A stretch of DNA of 64,000 bases from Streptococcus didelphis DSM 15616 (GCF_000380005.1 NZ_KB904196.1:79818-143817), one strand, 5' to 3'. Shown: positions 38,836 through 48,805, counted from the stretch's first letter. Notes: a model not told the origin generated them from the sequence alone. Made by a program: numbers and translations.

Positions 38836-39882
38836 TTAATAATGAATAACATTATCTTGGCTTTGGATATGGTTAATAATATCTTTAGCAGCTTCTGATG
38901 TCAAAAAATCATAAGTGCTTTGAGGAACTAAGTCTTGAATAGCTTCTAGGTTCCCTTCTTTAATATACTGACGCACAGTAGAAGCACTAATAAGCTTTCC
39001 CTTATGGTGCTTTCTTGGAATAATAAGACATTCAATGCCATGTTCAGGTAAGTACTCTGCCAAAACAGCATTGTAGTGGTTGGTGACTAGACTATTAGGT
39101 TCATCTCCCAAATAACGGCGACTAATTTGCAAAGTCTTAGCAATTTGGCTGAAAATATTAGCGTCAAGTTGAGCTTGGCTTAGGATAACACTTTCCTCAT
39201 CCTCTTGGAAATAACTAGGAAAACTAGCTTGACCAATTAAATAAGGACCTGTTTCATGATAAATAAGATTATCTAAATGAGCAGTAGCCTTTTTGATAAG
39301 CTCTTTTCTAACAGAAAATGGTATTAAACTACTATCTTCACTAACCATGAAAAGATGAAGGAGCTCATTTTCAGCAGCAGCTTTTTCCACCAAATAAAGA
39401 TGACCCAAAGTAAAGGGATTAGCATTCATGACAATAGCAGCACTCTTTGTAGGATTTAGGCCTTCTTTTTGTAGATTTTTGAGGTAATGGGCAAAGCCAG
39501 ATTTACGATTTTCCATGAAAGTGACCAGTTGAGGAATCTCAGCAATGGGATAAAAGCCTAGATCTTTGAAGAATTTACTCGTATCTGGCTTGGTGTAGAC
39601 AAAAAGATGACTGTTACCACGTTCAAATTGAACAGTTATTAGGTGCGTAATCAGCGTATTGAGAAGTGCTTCACCACTATAGCGTTTACAAATAGCAAAA
39701 CAACGTAAGCTATTGGTAAATAAGCTACCAGTTGCAATAAGGTTTCCATCATCTTCAAAAATGCCACAAGTATAATCTAAATTTCGGTCTCGTTTAATAC
39801 CGGCATCTTCCAATAATTGAGTTACTTTAGCTTGGTTAAGCTTATCTGAAGGGAAAATTTTAGAAACTGTAACATCTGTCAT
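38836..39882 (-). CDS. citC: [Citrate (pro-3S)-lyase] ligase
   Basis: A 348-residue enzyme that acetylates the thiol of the citrate lyase prosthetic group, turning on the lyase. The N-terminal GNAT-like part (TCGIFEDDGNLIATGSLF) is followed by the nucleotidyltransferase domain with NANPFTLGHLYLVEKAA (near 153-170) and the ISASTVRQYIKEG motif near the C-terminus. It is the last gene of the minus-strand citO-citG-citC run, 74 bp after citG. In Enterococcus citC sits in the plus-type operon, so its place here is a rearranged variant. Confidence 0.95.
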   Translation of the reverse strand: MTDVTVSKIFPSDKLNQAKVTQLLEDAGIKRDRNLDYTCGIFEDDGNLIATGSLFTNSLRCFAICKRYSGEALLNTLITHLITVQFERGNSHLFVYTKPDTSKFFKDLGFYPIAEIPQLVTFMENRKSGFAHYLKNLQKEGLNPTKSAAIVMNANPFTLGHLYLVEKAAAENELLHLFMVSEDSSLIPFSVRKELIKKATAHLDNLIYHETGPYLIGQASFPSYFQEDEESVILSQAQLDANIFSQIAKTLQISRRYLGDEPNSLVTNHYNAVLAEYLPEHGIECLIIPRKHHKGKLISASTVRQYIKEGNLEAIQDLVPQSTYDFLTSEAAKDIINHIQSQDNVIHY

Positions 39883-39956
39883 AAGAGCTTCCTTTCTTAG
39901 GTAAAAAGTAAAAGGCTAGTTAGAAAAAACAAGCTAGCATTAAGCTTACTTGCCCC

Positions 39957-40844
39957 TTAGATAAGTTTTTCTAAAAAGGCAAAGTAAAGAGATAGAGCTA
40001 AGAGATCTGCAGAGCCACCAGGGCTGAGGTGCTTACTTACAAGCTTATCATTATAATCACTTAGCGCCTTTTCCAACCCCTGTCCTGCAAGTTCTTGCTC
40101 CATAAGAAGTCTGCTATCTGCTTGTACTTTTTTAAGAGCAGATATTCCCCCGCGGTGTATCAGATTGGAATCTTCCACAAAAGTCATTAAATAAAGTAGT
40201 AATTCTAGTTGGAGAGAGTGTTTATCAGGATTAGTTTTAGCTTTTTTTCTTAGAAATGGCAGAGCTTTTTTAGTTAGACTAGGATAGCCTGCACTTGCTT
40301 CTCCACGGGGTCCTTTTATCCCATAATTTAAGTAGAGTTTTTCACCATAGCTTAATTCTGTTTTGCTCTGCAGATTCCCTAAATCCCTTTCAATCAGCTG
40401 ACTGGTCATAGGGATGATAGCTTGACAGACAGCTTGGCTATCTTCTGCCGAAAAAATCCCTCGCTCCAAGATAACTGGATGCTGGGCAAGGTAAGTGCCT
40501 GTTGCTCCTAATAAGAGGGCTAGGGAAAAATTAATTCCTTTGTGGGTATTTATCCCTTGAGTAGCCTTAAACATTGCTTTTTCAGCTCTGAGGCCTTCTT
40601 TACGTAGTAAGTCAAAAATAGTTGTGGGATCCTTTAAATAATGCTCAAAACCTATCTGAATATAGGCTTTTAAATAGGGTTCTAATGCAGTAATAGAATC
40701 TAAAAAGCTGGTTATGGTCATATCATCATGGGCGCCATTATTGGCACAATCAACAAGTCCTGGTTTTGGAGTTAGGGTCACCTCATAAGTTAAGGCCTTG
40801 CTGGCACAATTACTGAAATATGTTAATTTAGAGAGATTCTCCAT
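39957..40844 (-). CDS. citG: Triphosphoribosyl-dephospho-CoA synthase
   Basis: A 295-residue enzyme making the precursor of the citrate lyase prosthetic group from ATP and dephospho-CoA. Family motifs are EVTLTPKPGLVDCANNGAHDDM, THKGINFSLALLLGA, KGPRGEASAGYPSL and LSPGGSADLLALSL. The start at 40844 (MENLSKLTYF) overlaps the end of citO by 17 bp and follows GAAATGGAAG; a longer frame to 40877 lies inside citO. Confidence 0.94.
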   Translation of the reverse strand: MENLSKLTYFSNCASKALTYEVTLTPKPGLVDCANNGAHDDMTITSFLDSITALEPYLKAYIQIGFEHYLKDPTTIFDLLRKEGLRAEKAMFKATQGINTHKGINFSLALLLGATGTYLAQHPVILERGIFSAEDSQAVCQAIIPMTSQLIERDLGNLQSKTELSYGEKLYLNYGIKGPRGEASAGYPSLTKKALPFLRKKAKTNPDKHSLQLELLLYLMTFVEDSNLIHRGGISALKKVQADSRLLMEQELAGQGLEKALSDYNDKLVSKHLSPGGSADLLALSLYFAFLEKLI

Positions 40845-41529
40845 TTTTAGCTTCCATTTCTTGGATAATAAAGTCAAGTGAGTTATTTAAATGTTCATGT
40901 GTGATGAGGGTAACTTGCTGGTAGTCTTTATTTTGCATGCCACGATAGATTAGCCAATGCTCATCAAGAGCCTTGCGACGTCTTTTATCTGATGAAATTG
41001 AAATCCTACGAAAATAAAGTAAATAGGCTTGTAACTCAGAGACAATTTCCTTTAAACGTAACATTTTGCTATTTTTATAAATCAAGTTATTAAAGGCATT
41101 AAAATTGTCAAGAACTAAGTCAAAGGCATTATTAGCTAAATAGCCTTCACAGGTTTCTAAAAGATCTTTCATTTCCTGGAAATCTTCAGAAGACATTTGA
41201 TTCATTGCTGTGGTTGAAGCGAGGGTATCTAATGCCTTTCTAATTTCAAAGATTTCATGGGCATCCGCCAGGCTGACACCTTTAACAATAATACCTTTGT
41301 TGGGAATGTGTTCAACTAACTTTTCCTCCTCCAAAACACTAAGGGCATAGCGAATGGGAGTTCTACTAATATTGAGTTCATTAGAGAATTCTTTTTCATT
41401 GATTCTTGTTCCAGCAGGGATTTCACGTAAAATAATGGTCTTTTTAAGAGCCTGATAGAGTGCTTGTTTTAAAGGAATGCTTTTAGACAGTTCTAAATTG
41501 TTTTTAACAGCAACTATAGTAGGGTTCAT
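40828..41529 (-). CDS. citO: GntR-family (FadR-type) regulator of citrate metabolism
   Basis: A 233-residue regulator. The N-terminal winged helix (AGTRINEKEFSNELNISRTPIRYALSVLEEEKLVE, about 35-75) is followed by an all-helical FCD domain (about 95-225) whose acidic and histidine residues may bind citrate and a metal. In Enterococcus faecalis CitO activates both divergent cit promoters when citrate is present. The gene has an AAAAAGGAGATATC ribosome site and its own -10 (TATAAT, minus, 41561-41556), after a terminator that separates it from citH. Confidence 0.88.
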   Translation of the reverse strand: MNPTIVAVKNNLELSKSIPLKQALYQALKKTIILREIPAGTRINEKEFSNELNISRTPIRYALSVLEEEKLVEHIPNKGIIVKGVSLADAHEIFEIRKALDTLASTTAMNQMSSEDFQEMKDLLETCEGYLANNAFDLVLDNFNAFNNLIYKNSKMLRLKEIVSELQAYLLYFRRISISSDKRRRKALDEHWLIYRGMQNKDYQQVTLITHEHLNNSLDFIIQEMEAKNGESL

Positions 41530-41607
41530 GATATCTCCTTTTTGTAATTATGACTATTATAACCAATTCAGCCAGAAAAACCTAATCTCTTTAAAAGAAG
41601 ATAATAA

Positions 41608-41645
41608 ATAAAAAGGTTATGCTAGCTGATGAACATAACCTTTTC
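41608..41645 (-). terminator. Terminator between citH and citO
   Basis: AAAAGGTTATG / CATAACCTTTT arms (41611-41621 / 41634-41644). On the minus strand it is followed by T5, so most citH transcripts should end here. Confidence 0.75.
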
Positions 41646-41659
41646 TGGATAAGAGTCCC

Positions 41660-43063
41660 CTATTGTGGGATATAGACCTGCATGTGTCCCATAAGGATAA
41701 TTGTTACAATAAAGATGATGAAAACGCCTAAGGCATATTTCCCAGCAGTACGTTGCCATTCTCCCATATCTAGACCTGTTAGACGTAGTAACAAGTAGAT
41801 GAAGGCTACTAAAGGACTAAGTAGGTGGAAGGCTTGCCCCATTAATGAAGCTAAAGCCATTGACATATTGTCAAAACCATATCTTGCACCAGCTTGGGCC
41901 AAGACTGGCATAATACCGTAATAGAAGCCATCATTAGAGAGGAAGAAGGTGCCTGGTGCTGAAATTAAGGCAATAATTAAGCCCCAGAAACCACCTAATT
42001 GTTTTGGAATAATAGTTGTAAAGCTTTGTGCCAAGGCATTTGCCATTCCTGACCCTTGGAAGAGTCCCATGAAAATACCAGCAGCAAAGACTAAGATAAC
42101 AACCTGTACAGCATCACCCGCATTATCACCGATACGTTTTGATTGATCTTTTAAGTTTGGATAATTTACCATAAGAGCAATGATTGTTCCCACCGCAAAT
42201 AAAAGAAGAGAAGGAATAGCAATGGCAGAAATAAAGGAACCTGCGACTAACCAAGCAATGAGAAGGATGGTTAAAATACCATTAAAAACAAAGAGGTTTG
42301 GACGTCTATAAGCATCTTTTTCGGGATCAATAGTTTTAGTTAAGGCATCAATTTCTTCATCTGATAAACTTGTGATACCTAAACGTTTGCGTTCTTTACG
42401 ACCCATGCTTGGAGCTACAAGGAAAATAACATAAAGAAGTGATAAAATCATACCAGGGGCTAGGTAGCCAAGAATTTCAGGGCCGACATTGAGCACTGAC
42501 ATGGCACGCGCAGTAGGACCACCCCATGGTAGAAGGTTCATAATAGTATTTTGTAGAATAATCAAGACACCAAGGTTCATGACCTTCATATTTAATTTTT
42601 GATAGATTGGTAAAAAGGCTGATACCACAATAAGAGTTGTTGTTGTCCCATCCCCATTCATTGATACAGCAGCAGAAACCACTGCAGTAGCTATGAGAAC
42701 CTTCATTGGGTCACCCTTAGCAAAATGAATCATTTTCTTTGTAATAGGATCAAAAAGTCCTGTATCCAGCATAATTGAAAAGTAAAGAATAGCAAATAAG
42801 AGCATAATTCCAGTTTTAGCTGTTTGGTTAATTCCATAGAGTACCATAGGACCAATAGCTGTGAAATTATCTGCAAGTTTTGCATCTCCCAAAGATTTGA
42901 CAAATCCAGGGTCTGCTGTGAATTGAGCACTTCCTGTCACAATGGCAATAATAGTGAAGAATAGGGGGACCATAATAAGTGAGGCTAGAGGCGACATTTT
43001 CTTAGTCATGACCACATACATGAAAACAATAATCATAGCATAAGCTAGCAGTGTGAGTAACAT
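41660..43063 (-). CDS. citH: Citrate transporter, CitMHS family
   Basis: A 467-residue polytopic protein with about twelve hydrophobic helices and the family segments SMNGDGTTTTLIVVSAFLP, NLLPWGGPTARAMSVL and LSNDGFYYGIMPVLAQAG. Members import citrate complexed to a divalent metal with protons. The ribosome site is AAAGGAGAGGAACCT. It is the first minus-strand gene of the citrate cluster and faces the oadH operon across a shared control region, the same arrangement as citH in Enterococcus. Confidence 0.94.
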   Translation of the reverse strand: MLLTLLAYAMIIVFMYVVMTKKMSPLASLIMVPLFFTIIAIVTGSAQFTADPGFVKSLGDAKLADNFTAIGPMVLYGINQTAKTGIMLLFAILYFSIMLDTGLFDPITKKMIHFAKGDPMKVLIATAVVSAAVSMNGDGTTTTLIVVSAFLPIYQKLNMKVMNLGVLIILQNTIMNLLPWGGPTARAMSVLNVGPEILGYLAPGMILSLLYVIFLVAPSMGRKERKRLGITSLSDEEIDALTKTIDPEKDAYRRPNLFVFNGILTILLIAWLVAGSFISAIAIPSLLLFAVGTIIALMVNYPNLKDQSKRIGDNAGDAVQVVILVFAAGIFMGLFQGSGMANALAQSFTTIIPKQLGGFWGLIIALISAPGTFFLSNDGFYYGIMPVLAQAGARYGFDNMSMALASLMGQAFHLLSPLVAFIYLLLRLTGLDMGEWQRTAGKYALGVFIIFIVTIILMGHMQVYIPQ

Positions 43064-43116
43064 AGGTTCCTCTCCTTTTTTGAATATTATAAATTTTTAA
43101 AAAATTAAGAGTGTGC

Positions 43117-43148
43117 ATTAAAAATAGATTACTAGTTGTATTTTTAAT
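43117..43148. promoter_or_regulatory. Inverted repeat, candidate CitO site
   Basis: Perfect 10-bp arms ATTAAAAATA (43117-43126) and TATTTTTAAT (43139-43148) with a 12-bp spacer. It lies just upstream of a minus-strand TATAAT (43091-43086) for citH that lacks a good -35, as expected for an activator site. Confidence 0.55.
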
Positions 43149-43174
43149 CACATTATTCTTACTGCTAGTTTACG

Positions 43175-43204
43175 TGAAAGCGCTTGAAAATGAAAGCGAT
43201 TTTT
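43175..43204. promoter_or_regulatory. Two cre-like sites in the cit control region
   Basis: TGAAAGCGCTTGAA (43175-43188) and TGAAAGCGATTTTT (43191-43204) resemble the CcpA consensus TGNAANCGNWNNCA, failing only at the final CA. Catabolite repression of the citrate cluster is known in relatives. Downstream, at 43226-43250, a CAAGT/ACTTG hairpin with T4 lies before a plus-strand TATAAT (43331-43336) for oadH. Confidence 0.5.
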
Positions 43205-43402
43205 CAAGAAAAACAATAAAAAAACATTCAAGTTCTTTACTTGTTTTATTGAGCCTGACACCAAGAACAGGACTTTTATAGCCAGTAAGGAAAAAACACA
43301 AAAAAGCCACCTGGGATGAGATTTTCATAATATAATAGTTTTATATGATCAAAAGGTTGCGATGACTACATCCTACTTAGCTATGTGGAAAGGAGGTTAA
43401 CG

Positions 43403-43720
43403 ATGGGATTATTTACACGTTTTTTTGGGCAAAAAGGAAATCAAGAAAGTCTAGATTCTGAACAGATTAAGCAAGACCAAATATCAGAATGGGAAACCCT
43501 ACCAGCATATGTTCCAGCAAGTCAAGAAGATTACGAGCTTGTTAGTGCGATTGCAACTGCTATTGCAGCTGGAGATAATCCTGATAGTCACTTTATTGTC
43601 AAGAATATTTTTCAACGAAATAAAGAAGCAGTAAAACTTTCTCTCATTACATCCAGTCTTGTAGCAGGGGAAGCACCTGATAGTCAATTCCTTGTTAAAG
43701 GTATTTATCGAAAAAAATAA
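43403..43720 (+). CDS. oadH: OadH-type small protein of the citrate cluster
   Basis: A 105-residue protein, first gene of the plus-strand operon. It contains two tandem copies of a short module: ATAIAAGDNPDSHFIVKNI and SSLVAGEAPDSQFLVKGI, spaced about 35 residues. A protein of this kind, called OadH, opens the oad/cit operon in Enterococcus faecalis; its role in the oxaloacetate decarboxylase complex is not established. The start at 43403 follows GAAAGGAGGTTAACG. oadD follows after 15 bp. Confidence 0.75.
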   Translation: MGLFTRFFGQKGNQESLDSEQIKQDQISEWETLPAYVPASQEDYELVSAIATAIAAGDNPDSHFIVKNIFQRNKEAVKLSLITSSLVAGEAPDSQFLVKGIYRKK

Positions 43721-43735
43721 AAGGAGATATGAAAC

Positions 43736-44125
43736 ATGTTACGCAAATTTAAAATCACAATTGATGGGAAAGAATATCTTGTTGAAATGGAAGAAATCGG
43801 AGGAGCACAAGCTCCTGCCCCAGTTCCTCAAGCCCCAGCCCCAGTAGAAGTAGCTAGTCAAAGACCAGAACCTAGTCCAGAAGTTCCTAGTGTAAGTCCT
43901 GCTCCAGCAAATGCTGATGCTATGCCAGCTCCAATGCCAGGAACAATTCTTAAAGTTTTAGTAGCTGTAGGCGATACTGTTTCTGAGAACCAACCCCTTA
44001 TGATTTTAGAAGCTATGAAAATGGAAAATGAAATTGTTGCGAGCCAAGCAGGTACAGTTTCAGCAATCCATGTTAGCCAAGGTCAGGTAGTGAATGCAGG
44101 CGATGGCCTTATTACTTTAAATTAA
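43736..44125 (+). CDS. oadD: Biotin carrier subunit of oxaloacetate decarboxylase
   Basis: A 129-residue protein: a short N-terminal region (MLRKFKITIDGKEYLVEMEE), a Pro/Ala-rich flexible linker (about 22-62) and a C-terminal biotinyl domain with EAMKMENE, biotin on Lys95. It shuttles the carboxyl group taken from oxaloacetate by OadA to the membrane subunit OadB. The ribosome site is AAAGGAGATATGAAAC. Confidence 0.93.
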   Translation: MLRKFKITIDGKEYLVEMEEIGGAQAPAPVPQAPAPVEVASQRPEPSPEVPSVSPAPANADAMPAPMPGTILKVLVAVGDTVSENQPLMILEAMKMENEIVASQAGTVSAIHVSQGQVVNAGDGLITLN

Positions 44126-44168
44126 ATCAAAAGAGAGATTTGAGAAAAAATAGAAAAGGAAGTATCTA

Positions 44169-45290
44169 GTGGAAACTTTAGTTCAAGGTATAATGTCCAT
44201 TACTATCCCACAAATAGTGATGATGGTAATTGGTGCAGTCTTAATGTATTTAGGAATTAAAAAAGAATATGAACCAACACTCTTAGTACCCATGGGATTA
44301 GGAACAATTCTAGTAAATTTCCCTGGTTCAGGTGTTTTAAACCAAGTTGTGAATGGTGTCCATCAAGAAGGTGTATTTGATGTCTTGTTCAATATTGGAA
44401 TTGGTACAGAACTCTTTCCTCTTTTAATCTTTATTGGTATTGGTGCTATGATTGATTTTGGGCCACTCCTACAAAATCCATTTATGTTATTATTTGGTGC
44501 GGCAGCACAGTTTGGAATTTTCTTTGTTGTTGTAGTGGCAGTTATTGCTGGTTTTGATATTAAAGAAGCTGCATCTATCGGTATCATTGGTGCAGCAGAT
44601 GGTCCAACTTCAATTTTTGTGGCTAATCAACTAGCACCTAAATTATTAGGACCAATTACAGTTGCTGCCTATTCTTACATGGCCTTGGTACCTATTATTC
44701 AACCATTTGCTATTAAGTTAGTGACAACTAAAAAAGAACGTCGTATCCGGATGACTTATAAGGCAGAAAACGTTTCAAAATTAACAAAAATTCTTTTCCC
44801 AATTGTGATTACCCTAGTGGCAGGTTTCATTGCTCCTATTTCCTTACCACTTGTTGGTTTCCTAATGTTTGGTAACTTATTACGAGAATGTGGTGTCCTA
44901 GAAAGATTGTCTCAGACAGCTCAAAATGAATTGGTTAATATTGTTTCTATTTTGCTAGGTTTAACAATCTCTGTAAAAATGCAAGCTGACTTGTTCTTGA
45001 ATGTGCAAACCTTGTTAATCATTCTTTTTGGTTTAGTAGCCTTTATAATGGACTCAATTGGTGGAGTTATTTTTGCTAAAATTTTAAATCTTTTCCGTAA
45101 AAATAAGATTAATCCAATGATTGGTGCAGCAGGGATCTCAGCTTTTCCAATGTCAAGCCGTGTTATTCAAAAAATGGCAACAGATGAAGACCCTCAAAAC
45201 TTTATCTTGATGTACGCTGTGGGGGCAAATGTATCTGGTCAGATTGCTTCAGTAATCGCAGGTGGTCTCTTACTTTCATTCTTTAGCTAA
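44169..45290 (+). CDS. oadB: Sodium-pumping oxaloacetate decarboxylase, beta subunit
   Basis: A 373-residue membrane protein with about nine to ten hydrophobic segments and the family's functional blocks GIIGAADGPTSIFVANQLAP and the C-terminal MYAVGANVSGQIASVIAGG. It decarboxylates carboxybiotin and couples this to Na+ export. The start is a GTG at 44169 after AAAAGGAAGTATCTA. It is followed by a tiny gamma-subunit gene. Confidence 0.95.
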   Translation: METLVQGIMSITIPQIVMMVIGAVLMYLGIKKEYEPTLLVPMGLGTILVNFPGSGVLNQVVNGVHQEGVFDVLFNIGIGTELFPLLIFIGIGAMIDFGPLLQNPFMLLFGAAAQFGIFFVVVVAVIAGFDIKEAASIGIIGAADGPTSIFVANQLAPKLLGPITVAAYSYMALVPIIQPFAIKLVTTKKERRIRMTYKAENVSKLTKILFPIVITLVAGFIAPISLPLVGFLMFGNLLRECGVLERLSQTAQNELVNIVSILLGLTISVKMQADLFLNVQTLLIILFGLVAFIMDSIGGVIFAKILNLFRKNKINPMIGAAGISAFPMSSRVIQKMATDEDPQNFILMYAVGANVSGQIASVIAGGLLLSFFS

Positions 45291-45328
45291 TGAAAAGTGA
45301 GGACTGATAAGAAAGGAAGAGAAATAAT

Positions 45329-45466
45329 ATGATAAAGGTCATAAATATGCATGATTTAGCCATGGCTTTTGAGCTTATGGTTGTAGGAATGGTAGGGGTT
45401 TTCTTTGTGCTAGGTATTTTATACATAGCAGCAGAGCTTTTAATTAAACTCCTACCTGAAAAATAA
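45329..45466 (+). CDS. oadG: OadG-like gamma subunit, 45 residues
   Basis: A 45-codon gene: MIKVINMHDLAMAFELMVVG, one transmembrane helix (MVGVFFVLGILYIAAELL) and the end IKLLPEK. AAAGGAAGAGAAATAAT precedes the ATG. Position between oadB and citD, a single N-terminal helix and the GMxxVFxxL pattern match the short OadG subunits that assemble the decarboxylase complex. It lacks the long periplasmic or cytosolic tail of proteobacterial OadG. A hairpin-rich 75-bp gap leads to citD. Confidence 0.72.
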   Translation: MIKVINMHDLAMAFELMVVGMVGVFFVLGILYIAAELLIKLLPEK

Positions 45467-45541
45467 AATAAAAAGATTTGAATAACGACACATCCTTTGA
45501 AAGAGATGATGCCGCTAACGATATCAGTATGAGGTAAAGTT

Positions 45542-45847
45542 ATGGAGATAAAACAAACTGCAGTTGCAGGTAGTCTTGAGTCTAGTGACATCATGATTAC
45601 AGTAAGTCCTGCAACAGATGGTATCACTATCGATCTAGAAAGTAGCGTCGAAAAACAATTTGGTCATCGCATTCGACAAGTTATAGAAGAGACCCTAGAT
45701 CATTTAAAAGTTAATAATATAGCTGTTCAGGCTATTGATAAGGGAGCTTTGGATTGTACTATTCAAGCACGTCTTATTGCTGCGGTACATCGCGCTGCCC
45801 AGGTAGAAGAGTATAACTGGAAGGAGATTGATTCATGGAAACTTTAA
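45542..45847 (+). CDS. citD: Citrate lyase acyl carrier protein (gamma chain)
   Basis: A 101-residue acyl carrier that bears the phosphoribosyl-dephospho-CoA group on a serine near residue 14 ([16 protein letters not shown]). The C-terminal part ([15 protein letters not shown]) is typical. It overlaps citE by 13 bp. The ribosome site is weak (GAGGTAAAGTT). Confidence 0.95.
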   Translation: MEIKQTAVAGSLESSDIMITVSPATDGITIDLESSVEKQFGHRIRQVIEETLDHLKVNNIAVQAIDKGALDCTIQARLIAAVHRAAQVEEYNWKEIDSWKL

Positions 45848-46722
45848 GAAGAACGATGATGTTTGTTCCAGGTGCTAATGCAGCAATGCTCCGGGATGCT
45901 CCTTTATTTGGTGCAGACTCTATCATGTTTGACTTAGAAGATTCAGTATCACTTAAAGAAAAAGATACTGCGAGAGCTCTGGTTCATTTTGCCTTAAAAA
46001 CATTTGACTACAGTAATGTTGAAACAGTTGTCCGTGTCAACGGACTTGATACTGTTGGAGCACTTGACATTGAGGCAGTTGTTTTAGCAGGAGTTAATGT
46101 CATTCGTCTGCCAAAAACTGAAAAAGCCCAAGATATTCTTGATGTAGAAGCTGTTATTGAACGTGTAGAACGTGACAATGCTATTGAAATGGGACGTACA
46201 AAAATGATGGCTGCTATTGAATCGGCAGAAGGTGTCTTGAATGCACCAGAGATTGCCAAGGCATCAAGTCGTCTAATTGGTATTGCTTTAGGTGCAGAAG
46301 ACTATGTTACCAACATGAAAACACGTCGTTACCCTGATGGTCAAGAATTATTCTTTGCACGCAGTATGATTTTACATGCTGCAAGAGCTGCGGGAATTGC
46401 TGCTATTGATACTGTTTATTCGGATGTTAATAATCCTGAAGGCTTCCAAAAAGAAGTTCGCTTGATTAAACAACTTGGTTTTGATGGGAAGTCAGTTATT
46501 AACCCTCGCCAAATCCCACTAGTTAATGAGATCTATAGCCCTACAGAAAAAGAAATCCAAAATGCTAAAGAAGTTATTTGGGCTATCCGTGAAGCTGAAA
46601 GTAAAGGATCTGGTGTTATTTCTCTTAAAGGGAAAATGGTTGATAAACCAATTGTTGAACGGGCAGAGCGTGTCATTATGCTTGCTAAAGCAGCAGGTCT
46701 TTTGACTGAGGAGGATTTATAA
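45835..46722 (+). CDS. citE: Citrate lyase beta chain (citryl-ACP lyase)
   Basis: A 295-residue HpcH/HpaI-fold protein that splits citryl-ACP into oxaloacetate and acetyl-ACP. Motifs include [44 protein letters not shown] and [13 protein letters not shown]. It overlaps citD by 13 bp and citF by 1 bp. Confidence 0.97.
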   Translation: METLRRTMMFVPGANAAMLRDAPLFGADSIMFDLEDSVSLKEKDTARALVHFALKTFDYSNVETVVRVNGLDTVGALDIEAVVLAGVNVIRLPKTEKAQDILDVEAVIERVERDNAIEMGRTKMMAAIESAEGVLNAPEIAKASSRLIGIALGAEDYVTNMKTRRYPDGQELFFARSMILHAARAAGIAAIDTVYSDVNNPEGFQKEVRLIKQLGFDGKSVINPRQIPLVNEIYSPTEKEIQNAKEVIWAIREAESKGSGVISLKGKMVDKPIVERAERVIMLAKAAGLLTEEDL

Positions 46723-48254
46723 TGGTTGTTAATAATTTAGGTCGGGATATTCCTCAAGAATATGCTGAAAAATTTGGTGTATTTGAAGGGGAATTAGCCC
46801 ATATTAAAGATTACAAAGAAGCTAGTCGTCAGATTAAGCCAGTTAAACCTCGAGATGAGAAACTATTAAAATCAATTCGTGAAGCTATTGAAAAAACGGG
46901 TTTAAAAGATGGGATGACCATCTCATTCCACCATCATTTTCGTGAGGGTGATTATGTCATGAATATGGTTCTAGAAGAAATTGCAAATATGGGAATTAAA
47001 GATATCTCAATTGCACCAAGTTCTATTGCCAATGTTCACGAGCCCCTCATTGAGCATATCAAAAATGGTGTAGTAACTAATATTACCTCATCAGGCTTAC
47101 GAGACAAAGTTGGAGCGGCAATTTCCTCAGGAATAATGGACAATCCAGTTGTTATTCGTTCCCATGGTGGACGTGCACGAGCTATTGCATCTGGAGATAT
47201 TCATATTGATGTTGCTTTTCTTGGTGCACCAAGTTCGGATGCTTATGGAAATGCTAATGGAACTAAAGGCAAAGCCACCTGTGGTTCTTTGGGATATGCC
47301 ATGATTGATACAAAATACGCTGATCAGGTTGTGGTTATTACAGATACTCTAATGCCATATCCTAATACGCCGATTTCTATTCCACAGACAGATGTTGACT
47401 ATGTAGTACTTGTTGATGCAATTGGAGATCCAAATGGCATTGCAAAAGGAGCAACACGTTATACCAAAAATCCAAAAGAACTATTAATTGCAGAATATAC
47501 CTCAAAAGTTATTACTCAGTCACCTTACTATAAGGAAGGTTTTTCATTCCAAACAGGTACAGGAGGTGCTTCTTTAGCTGTTACTCGTTATATGCGTGAG
47601 CAGATGCTTAAGGATGAGTTAAAAGCTAGTTTTGCACTGGGTGGTATTACCAATGCTATGGTAGAACTGCTTGAAGAAGGTCTTGTCGAAAAAATTATGG
47701 ATGTACAGGATTTTGACCATCCATCAGCCATTTCCCTGGACAAAAATAGCCAGCACTACGAAATAGATGCTAACATGTATGCCTCTCCTTTAAGCAAGGG
47801 ATCTGTTATTAATCAATTAGATATTTGTATCTTATCAGCTCTAGAAGTAGACACTAATTTTAATGTGAATGTTATGACAGGATCTGATGGCCTTATTCGG
47901 GGTGCATCAGGTGGACATTGTGACACAGCCTTTGCTTCTAAAATGAGCTTGGTTATTTCTCCTCTTATTCGGGGTCGTATTCCTACCTTTGTAGACAAGG
48001 TTAATACTGTGATTACACCAGGAACTAGTGTTGATGTGGTTGTAACTGAAATTGGAATTGCAATTAATCCAAACCGTCCTGATTTGGTAGAGCATTTTAA
48101 AAACCTTAAGGTTCCTCAGTTTACAATTCAAGAATTAAAAGACAAAGCCTATGCTATCGTAGGTCAGCCGGATCCTATTAGTTATGGTGAAAAAGTGGTA
48201 GCATTGATAGAATATCGTGATGGAAGCTTGATTGATGTGGTAAGAAATGTTTAA
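46722..48254 (+). CDS. citF: Citrate lyase alpha chain (citrate:ACP transferase)
   Basis: A 510-residue CoA-transferase-like subunit that swaps acetyl for citryl on the acyl carrier. It begins [19 protein letters not shown] and contains the [14 protein letters not shown] and [14 protein letters not shown] segments and the C-terminal [19 protein letters not shown] block. Length is normal. It overlaps citE by 1 bp and citX by 8 bp, so the lyase genes are translated as a tightly coupled set. Confidence 0.97.
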   Translation: MVVNNLGRDIPQEYAEKFGVFEGELAHIKDYKEASRQIKPVKPRDEKLLKSIREAIEKTGLKDGMTISFHHHFREGDYVMNMVLEEIANMGIKDISIAPSSIANVHEPLIEHIKNGVVTNITSSGLRDKVGAAISSGIMDNPVVIRSHGGRARAIASGDIHIDVAFLGAPSSDAYGNANGTKGKATCGSLGYAMIDTKYADQVVVITDTLMPYPNTPISIPQTDVDYVVLVDAIGDPNGIAKGATRYTKNPKELLIAEYTSKVITQSPYYKEGFSFQTGTGGASLAVTRYMREQMLKDELKASFALGGITNAMVELLEEGLVEKIMDVQDFDHPSAISLDKNSQHYEIDANMYASPLSKGSVINQLDICILSALEVDTNFNVNVMTGSDGLIRGASGGHCDTAFASKMSLVISPLIRGRIPTFVDKVNTVITPGTSVDVVVTEIGIAINPNRPDLVEHFKNLKVPQFTIQELKDKAYAIVGQPDPISYGEKVVALIEYRDGSLIDVVRNV

Positions 48255-48804
48255 AAATGAATTATTTAATGGAGAAATTTCCCTTTTAGCTGAAGTTTTA
48301 GCAGCGCGTGAGCAAAGAACTTGCCGCCAGATGTCTCTTCTTAGAAGATACCCAAAGGCTAGCTTATTATCAGTTACCATGAATATACCAGGTCCTGTCA
48401 AAACTTCTCCTCTATTAACAAGAGTTTATCAAAATTTTTTAGAAATACTTAAAGAAAAATTGGAAGCATACCCAATAGTCTTTGAAGAGTGCTTGAAATT
48501 AAAGACAGGTTGGGAGTACTATTGCCTAGTAGATTTTCCAGCTCAGCAATTAAAAGAAAAAATGATAGCTATTGAAAGTGAAAGTCCCGTCGGACGTATC
48601 ATGGACTTAGATGTTTTATGTTGGGAAAAAAGCTATATTCAGATAATGAGTCGTCAACATATAGGTCTAGATGCTAGAAAGTGCTATATCTGTTCAAAAA
48701 ATGCCAAGGCTTGTGGACGCTCGCGTAAGCATTCTATAAAAGAATTGCAAAAAGCAGTTTATAAAATACTTTTACCTTCACTAAAAGCTTTAAAGGAGGA
48801 ATAA
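48247..48804 (+). CDS. citX: Apo-citrate lyase phosphoribosyl-dephospho-CoA transferase
   Basis: A 185-residue enzyme attaching the CoA-derived prosthetic group to CitD. The family block GRIMDLDVL and the C-terminal [18 protein letters not shown] with its cysteine cluster are intact. It stands alone here, with citG encoded separately on the minus strand (in some bacteria the two are fused). It is followed 1 bp later by oadA. Confidence 0.93.
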   Translation: MFKNELFNGEISLLAEVLAAREQRTCRQMSLLRRYPKASLLSVTMNIPGPVKTSPLLTRVYQNFLEILKEKLEAYPIVFEECLKLKTGWEYYCLVDFPAQQLKEKMIAIESESPVGRIMDLDVLCWEKSYIQIMSRQHIGLDARKCYICSKNAKACGRSRKHSIKELQKAVYKILLPSLKALKEE

Positions 48805-48805
48805 A

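Noticed and set aside
45283..45627. Minus-strand 114-codon frame over oadG and citD
   Set aside because: It lies antisense to supported genes, lacks a start context, and its composition looks like a shadow frame.
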